Shown here in pieces: positions 60,023 to 64,000 of a stretch of DNA of 64,000 nt (positions are counted from its first letter, which is position 1; every line of letters begins with the position of its first letter). Origin of the DNA: Prochilodus magdalenae (Eukaryota; Chordata; Actinopteri; Characiformes; Prochilodontidae). Under the pieces are notes generated by a model, which was not told the origin of the DNA, searched no databases, and saw nothing but the letters and a program-made list of their open reading frames with translations. Location of the stretch: contig JAMWET010000033.1 in assembly GCA_024036415.1 (NCBI GenBank), forward strand, positions 1-64,000, given 5' to 3'. The position numbers were made by a program, and so were the translations under genes.

Positions 60023-62589
60023 GTAGTGATGTGTAGATGCTAATACAGCGATGTTTTAAAACTGTATTTGTGAAGCAGGCTGTAGAGAGCCTGTACCATG
60101 ATGCATGTGCATGGTGTGGTTATCCCAGTTGCTCAGTACTCAGAGTTGCAGCGTGTTATTTTGGCCATGCCGTTTGTAGGGGCTGTAGAGCATCATGGAC
60201 TGAGCGTTCTCATACAGCTGCGGAGGGGAAGTCAACTAGTGGAATCCCTGCTGTCGTTGCTGCTGAATAGAAATGCCCAACTCACTTCATAAGTGTGTAA
60301 ATACTACAAGATGGGAGTTTCTGTGTACAGCGCTGCTGAAATACATATCTCTGACATGGACCATGACCCCCGAGTGTTTAGCATGATGTCTGCACAACAA
60401 AAAATAATAAATAATAATAAAATCAGCAAATTCACTGGGCTATCATACATACTTCATACGTAAGATTTAAAACTGGAATAACGTTGTATGACAGTGTGGC
60501 ATGAATGTATTCTGGTTGAGAAACTAGGCCTCGCATTTAGCTCGATAAACACTTGTGTGTTTCCCAGCAGACTGATATATCCAATAGATATTTTCACACC
60601 AGACTACGCTTTTTTTTACGGACCCATCAACGCCTGCTCTGTGTATTTGGTCAAGTGTGAAAGCCGTTTTTCATGCTGGGGAGTGGCCTGGAGAACTGAT
60701 CTCTGGTCCTCCTGAAATTGGAGGTCAGGAGTTCGCTTCTCTGTTGTGGTCTGCTATCCATTCCCGGCACTGCATGGGGAGTTGCGTGATTGGTTCATTT
60801 TGTTATGTGACTCTGTGGCTTCCCTTTTTCAAGTTGCCGGTGAAATTCCATGTAACCAAAAACTGTGGTTTGTTGCCATGTGAGTGTTCACATCCAAGGA
60901 AATGTTATTATAATATTATTTATAATTAATTATAATTTAATTCTAATTAATTAATTTTGGTTGTGGTGCTGCCCTTTTTTGAATTCCAAGATGCTGGTGA
61001 AATTCCATGTAACCAAAAACATTCAAGGAAATAAATAAATGAATTAAATGAATGAATTAAAAGCGGGAAGCTAGTGTCGAAAAGTGACTTCTGGGATTGT
61101 GCAATTGGTCCACTGTCCACATGGCATTCTTCTGCATGTTGTCTAACCAGCAATAATGAGAACAGCCATTCTGACTATTGATTTAGGATGCAGGTTACAT
61201 TGGACAGTCTGTATACGCTAGTAGGCGACATGCACGATTCTGAAACCTGAAAGCTGGTCTGCGGCCTCATACGCTCTGCATATATGTTCCCCTTGTGCTG
61301 CCCGCTGTTTCCAGTCTCGGGCAGATCCATACTGCATGTATATCGGCGTATATGTCTGCGTATGAAATACATATGCTTGCACATGTATGCACATGGGTTT
61401 CCACCGTGGGCTTCAACATACAGTGGGTGTATAAAATGGAGGGCCTGCATGTGCATGCGCTCGTGACTGCCTGCCACTGTGGAAGTAACGGCTGTCCCGT
61501 GTGGGGCTGCGCGCACTCAGCTGTCCGACCGAGGATGATACTCGCAGCCTCTCAGGGAAGAGGATGTGATCTCATCTGTTAAAAATCCAACCTATGTCGC
61601 TCGCCGTTCATGACCTAACCCAGGCTTCTCCTTTGTGTCGAGCGCCCTCCTTTCCAGAGCTCTTCCCTCTTCTTTCTTCTGTTCCTCCTCTTTCTCAGAT
61701 CCTAACTCGCTGTGAGAACGGGACCCTAATGCTTTACACTACAGGAGAAGAAGCGGGCCTTCAAAAGAAATCCCTTCCAGGACCCTGCTAACAGCTTTTG
61801 TACAGTAGCAGCTAATAATGCCTAGCAGGAACTGCTCGATAAGTGGCTAATCCTTCTTCAGAAGACCTGCGTGTCTTGTTCTAGCAGAACTTAGCCGAAC
61901 TAGCATCGCGCTAAGCATGCTACCTCCTTCTAAAAGTGATGATTATCTGAAGACTGCTGCTGTTCAGGAACCAGGCTCTTGCCATGCTCATGACTCTGGG
62001 CTAGCATGCTGTGCTAGGTCATGGTGATGTGATGTTTCTGATTCTGGAGAGTTCCGCCGCCCCACCGCTGCAGCCGCTGTTCAACAATTGTCGGGCCAGC
62101 TGTTGAGCCTAGGCAGATGACGGTGCCACTTCATAACTCAGAGCCTTGTGAGATGTGTTAGCGATGGGGCCGGTGCAGCCTAAGCTTCCTGTCTCAGGGC
62201 AAAAGGCCTCTGTTTTAGCATAAGCACAAGATATATGGTGTCACAGATGGCCCCCCGACTCTGCACGCCTCTGGCCCCTGCTCTTTACTTTCATTCTGTG
62301 TCTGCCACAACTTTTGTCACGTTTTATAATATCGTACATCATGCTACTCTGCACAGCTTCCCAGGCCTGCTCCCGGAGCGATCCCTGCCCTGCACATTGT
62401 GGGGATTTCTCAGTTTGAGGGTTGGTAACCGTGGCTTACCATGTAGCAGCTGGTCCAAAAAGAGCACATTGTACTGCTTGATGAGGATCCACCTAAATTC
62501 TTGTACGGGCTTCCTGAGCCAGTGTCAATCAAGATTTTTGTTATGCAGAGTATTGAGATAACATACATATAAAATAACATTGGGAGATT
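60023..62589. other. mostly unique non-coding stretch
   Basis: Contains a local direct repeat at 60839-60863 and 60996-61020, and an AT-rich palindromic patch at about 60908-60958. A pyrimidine run ending CTTTCTCAG at 61698 looks like a splice acceptor, but no donor or recognised protein follows. Open frames up to 113 residues lack domains. Confidence 0.4.
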
Positions 62590-63175
62590 TGTGAATTATT
62601 AAGTTTCACACTCAGCCATGCATTTGGCATAAGTAGGGATGGGCCTTATCACTGTACCTGACTGACCCAACAGTGCTGACATTCAGTGAGCAGTGATGCC
62701 TCTATGAGTCATCCTGTTAGTGCCAGCACCACTGGACGCAATGGTGGCTGCATGGCACAGGACTACATGCACACAGACCGTTCTGATGACTGCCTTTAAC
62801 ACCACTGTTACCATCGCCATGTCTACAATGGTGTCGTGCCAGACTGTTACGGAGTGACTCAGAAAGGCAATGGGTCATCTTCAGTCAAGGTGGACCTGCT
62901 TAGTCTTGGTGGAGACAACCCATTGTATGGAGATTCTCCACCCCTACCGCACAAGCTACAGGAACTGTGTGAGGTTATCCAAGCTGTATGAGATGGATTA
63001 TCACAGGACACCATTAGGAACCTCTACAGCTCCATGCCGAGGCATCTGGCAGGTTGCATTATCAAACATGGCGGCCCAACACCATACTGAGAGACAGACT
63101 TCTGTGTGTGTAGCATACAACTCCATGCCGGGACGTCTGGCATGTGGCGGCTTGACCCCATACTGAGAGATTCTA

Positions 63176-63708
63176 CAGGGGTTGGACAATGAAACTGAAA
63201 CACCTGTCATTTTAGTGTGGGAGGTCTCATGGCTAAATTGGACCAGCCTGGTGGCCAATCTTCATTAACTGCACATTGCACCAGTAAGAGCAGAGTGTGA
63301 AGGTTCAGTTAGCCGGTAAGAGCACAGTTCTGCTCAAAATACTGCAATGCACACAACATTATGGGTGACATACCAGAGTTCAAAAGAGGACAGATTGTTG
63401 GTGCACGTCTTGCTGGCACATCTGTGACCAAGACAGCAAGTCTTTGTGATGTATCAAGAGCCACGGTATCCAGGGTAATGTCAGCATACCACCAAGAAGG
63501 ACCAACCTCCACCAGCATCACGTAGTGACCTGGCCACTATCCTGCAAGAAGAATGGCTTAAACTCCCTCTGACCACTGTGCAGGACGCAGTATATGTCAT
63601 TCCCAAGACCAACTGACGCTGTATTGGCCGCAAAAAGAGGCCCTACACCATACTAATAAATGACTGTGGTCTAAAACCAGGTGTTTCAGTTTCATTGTCC
63701 AACCCCTG
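63176..63708 (+). mobile_element. nested Tc1-like element N with perfect terminal repeats
   Basis: 533 bp. The left end CAGGGGTTGGACAATGAAAC continues TGAAACACCTG, and the right end is its exact reverse complement over about 30 bp. It is flanked by TA at 63174-63175 and 63709-63710, the target duplication of the Tc1/mariner superfamily. The interior is a deletion derivative: it keeps the N-terminal DNA-binding part of the transposase (63361-63525) and loses the catalytic part. Other Q copies show the unfilled target, GAGACTCTACTTCTG, at about 56582-56596 (complement). Confidence 0.93.
63361..63525 (+). pseudogene. N-terminal DNA-binding fragment of Tc1-like transposase (element N)
   Basis: 54 residues from ATG to TAG. 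It reads GDIPEFKRGQIVGARLAGT, then VTKTASLCDVSRATVSRVM, then SAYHQEG. This is the first helix-turn-helix of a Tc1-like transposase (family pattern FKRGQIV.A...G.S....A...VSRATVS.V). The usual protein is about 340 residues; the second DNA-binding helix set and the DDE catalytic core are gone. The remaining open frame is short but undamaged, which fits a young element. In principle it could still bind the element's ends, but there is no evidence that it is expressed. Confidence 0.75.
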
Positions 63709-63860
63709 TACTTCTGTATGTGTAGCTCAATAAATATTGATCATATCAGTCTAAATGTATCATCAGTTATTGATCCTGGTAACCTTTATCTTCCTTCCCA
63801 ACAGCACTGCAATCCCACACCTCCTTCTGGGTACAGCTATTCTTCTGACGATGTAGTGTG

Positions 63861-64000
63861 GGTAGCCCGATGATATGCTATAATCGCAATACTTTAGTCA
63901 AGATATGATATTATTGCGATGTGTTATGCTGAGTATTGCGATTACCTTTATTACCATTATTACCTTTTGGGCAAATTATGTCCCTAAAGAAAAACTTTGC
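63861..64000. other. AT-rich edge sequence
   Basis: Repeats of ATTGCGAT-like words (ATAATCGCAATAC, TTATTGCGATGTG, TATTGCGATTACC). Probably part of a repeat that continues past the window. Confidence 0.4.

Larger units (their letters stand above)
62590..63860 (+). pseudogene. Tc1-like family Q, copy 4, interrupted by a second Tc1-like element
   Basis: Plus strand. It starts in AAGTTTCACACTCAGCCATG (5' end lost) and carries TGTCGTGCCAGACTGTTACG and CTACAGGAACTGTGTGAGG. The C-terminal coding end occurs twice (to about 63113 and to about 63173). It resumes after the insertion at CTTCTGTATGTGTAGCTCAA and ends GGGTACAGCTATTCTTCTGA CGATGTAGTG, the inverted complement of the left end of copy 2. It shares the internal loss of catalytic motifs. 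Confidence 0.83.

Noticed and set aside
61594..61791. Exon after the strong pyrimidine tract ending CTTTCTCAG at 61698
   Set aside because: No acceptable donor within a reasonable distance, and the peptide matches nothing I recognise.
63001..63258. 85-residue minus-strand frame across the Q/N junction
   Set aside because: It is antisense to the Q and N transposon sequence, a shadow of the plus-strand remnants.

Overview
This window looks like gene-poor, repeat-rich DNA from a teleost fish nuclear genome. The evidence is the mix of repeats: several lineages of decayed Tc1-like transposons, tRNA-headed SINEs whose tail carries the fish-typical GACGCTCTTATCCAGAGCGA core (seen here as the reverse complement of the tail), LINE reverse-transcriptase ends with ATT or CTAT tails, long simple repeats, and minisatellites built from GCTAGC-type words. 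An otophysan (characin, knifefish or catfish group) is my guess only. There is no bacterial gene organisation, no rRNA or tRNA gene, and no coding gene I can name. One possible 34-nt exon with good splice sites lies at 29159-29192; its gene is not recognised.

Layout. 1-5 kb: SINE copies and ATCT arrays. 5-7.7 kb: three direct and two inverted units of a composite repeat, forming a long hairpin-capable block. 9.2-9.6 kb: a 400-bp GAA.TTC tract. 10-14 kb: a palindromic-ended MITE, a 43-bp minisatellite, a second MITE family and a SINE. 15.2-16.8 kb and 25.5-26.3 kb: two copies of a Tc1-derivative plus adjacent-repeat module, the first split by a LINE. 18-23 kb and 27-32.6 kb: minisatellite country (231/260-bp, 54-bp, 19-bp, 108-bp and 42-bp units). 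33-41 kb: Tc1-like remnants of four lineages. 42-52 kb: MITEs, a LINE split by a SINE, and a 0.7-kb direct duplication. 52-59.6 kb: long CT tracts and a G-run-rich patch. 56.4-57.2 kb and 62.6-63.9 kb: two more copies of the main Tc1 derivative, the last carrying a second Tc1-like element inserted at TA.

Nothing here works together as a pathway. The main story is transposon decay: at least five Tc1-like lineages (called Q, T, U, Z and N here) survive as deletion derivatives, and the copies of Q share the same internal loss of catalytic residues, so they must have been mobilised by transposase made elsewhere. Insertions inside insertions give a relative age order. Two tandem arrays (19.7-20.6 kb and 21.9-22.8 kb) hold many small irregular indels that may be uncorrected long-read sequence rather than biology. 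Family letters (P, Q, R, S, T, U, V, W, Z, N) are my own labels for repeats recognised by comparing parts of this window with each other.
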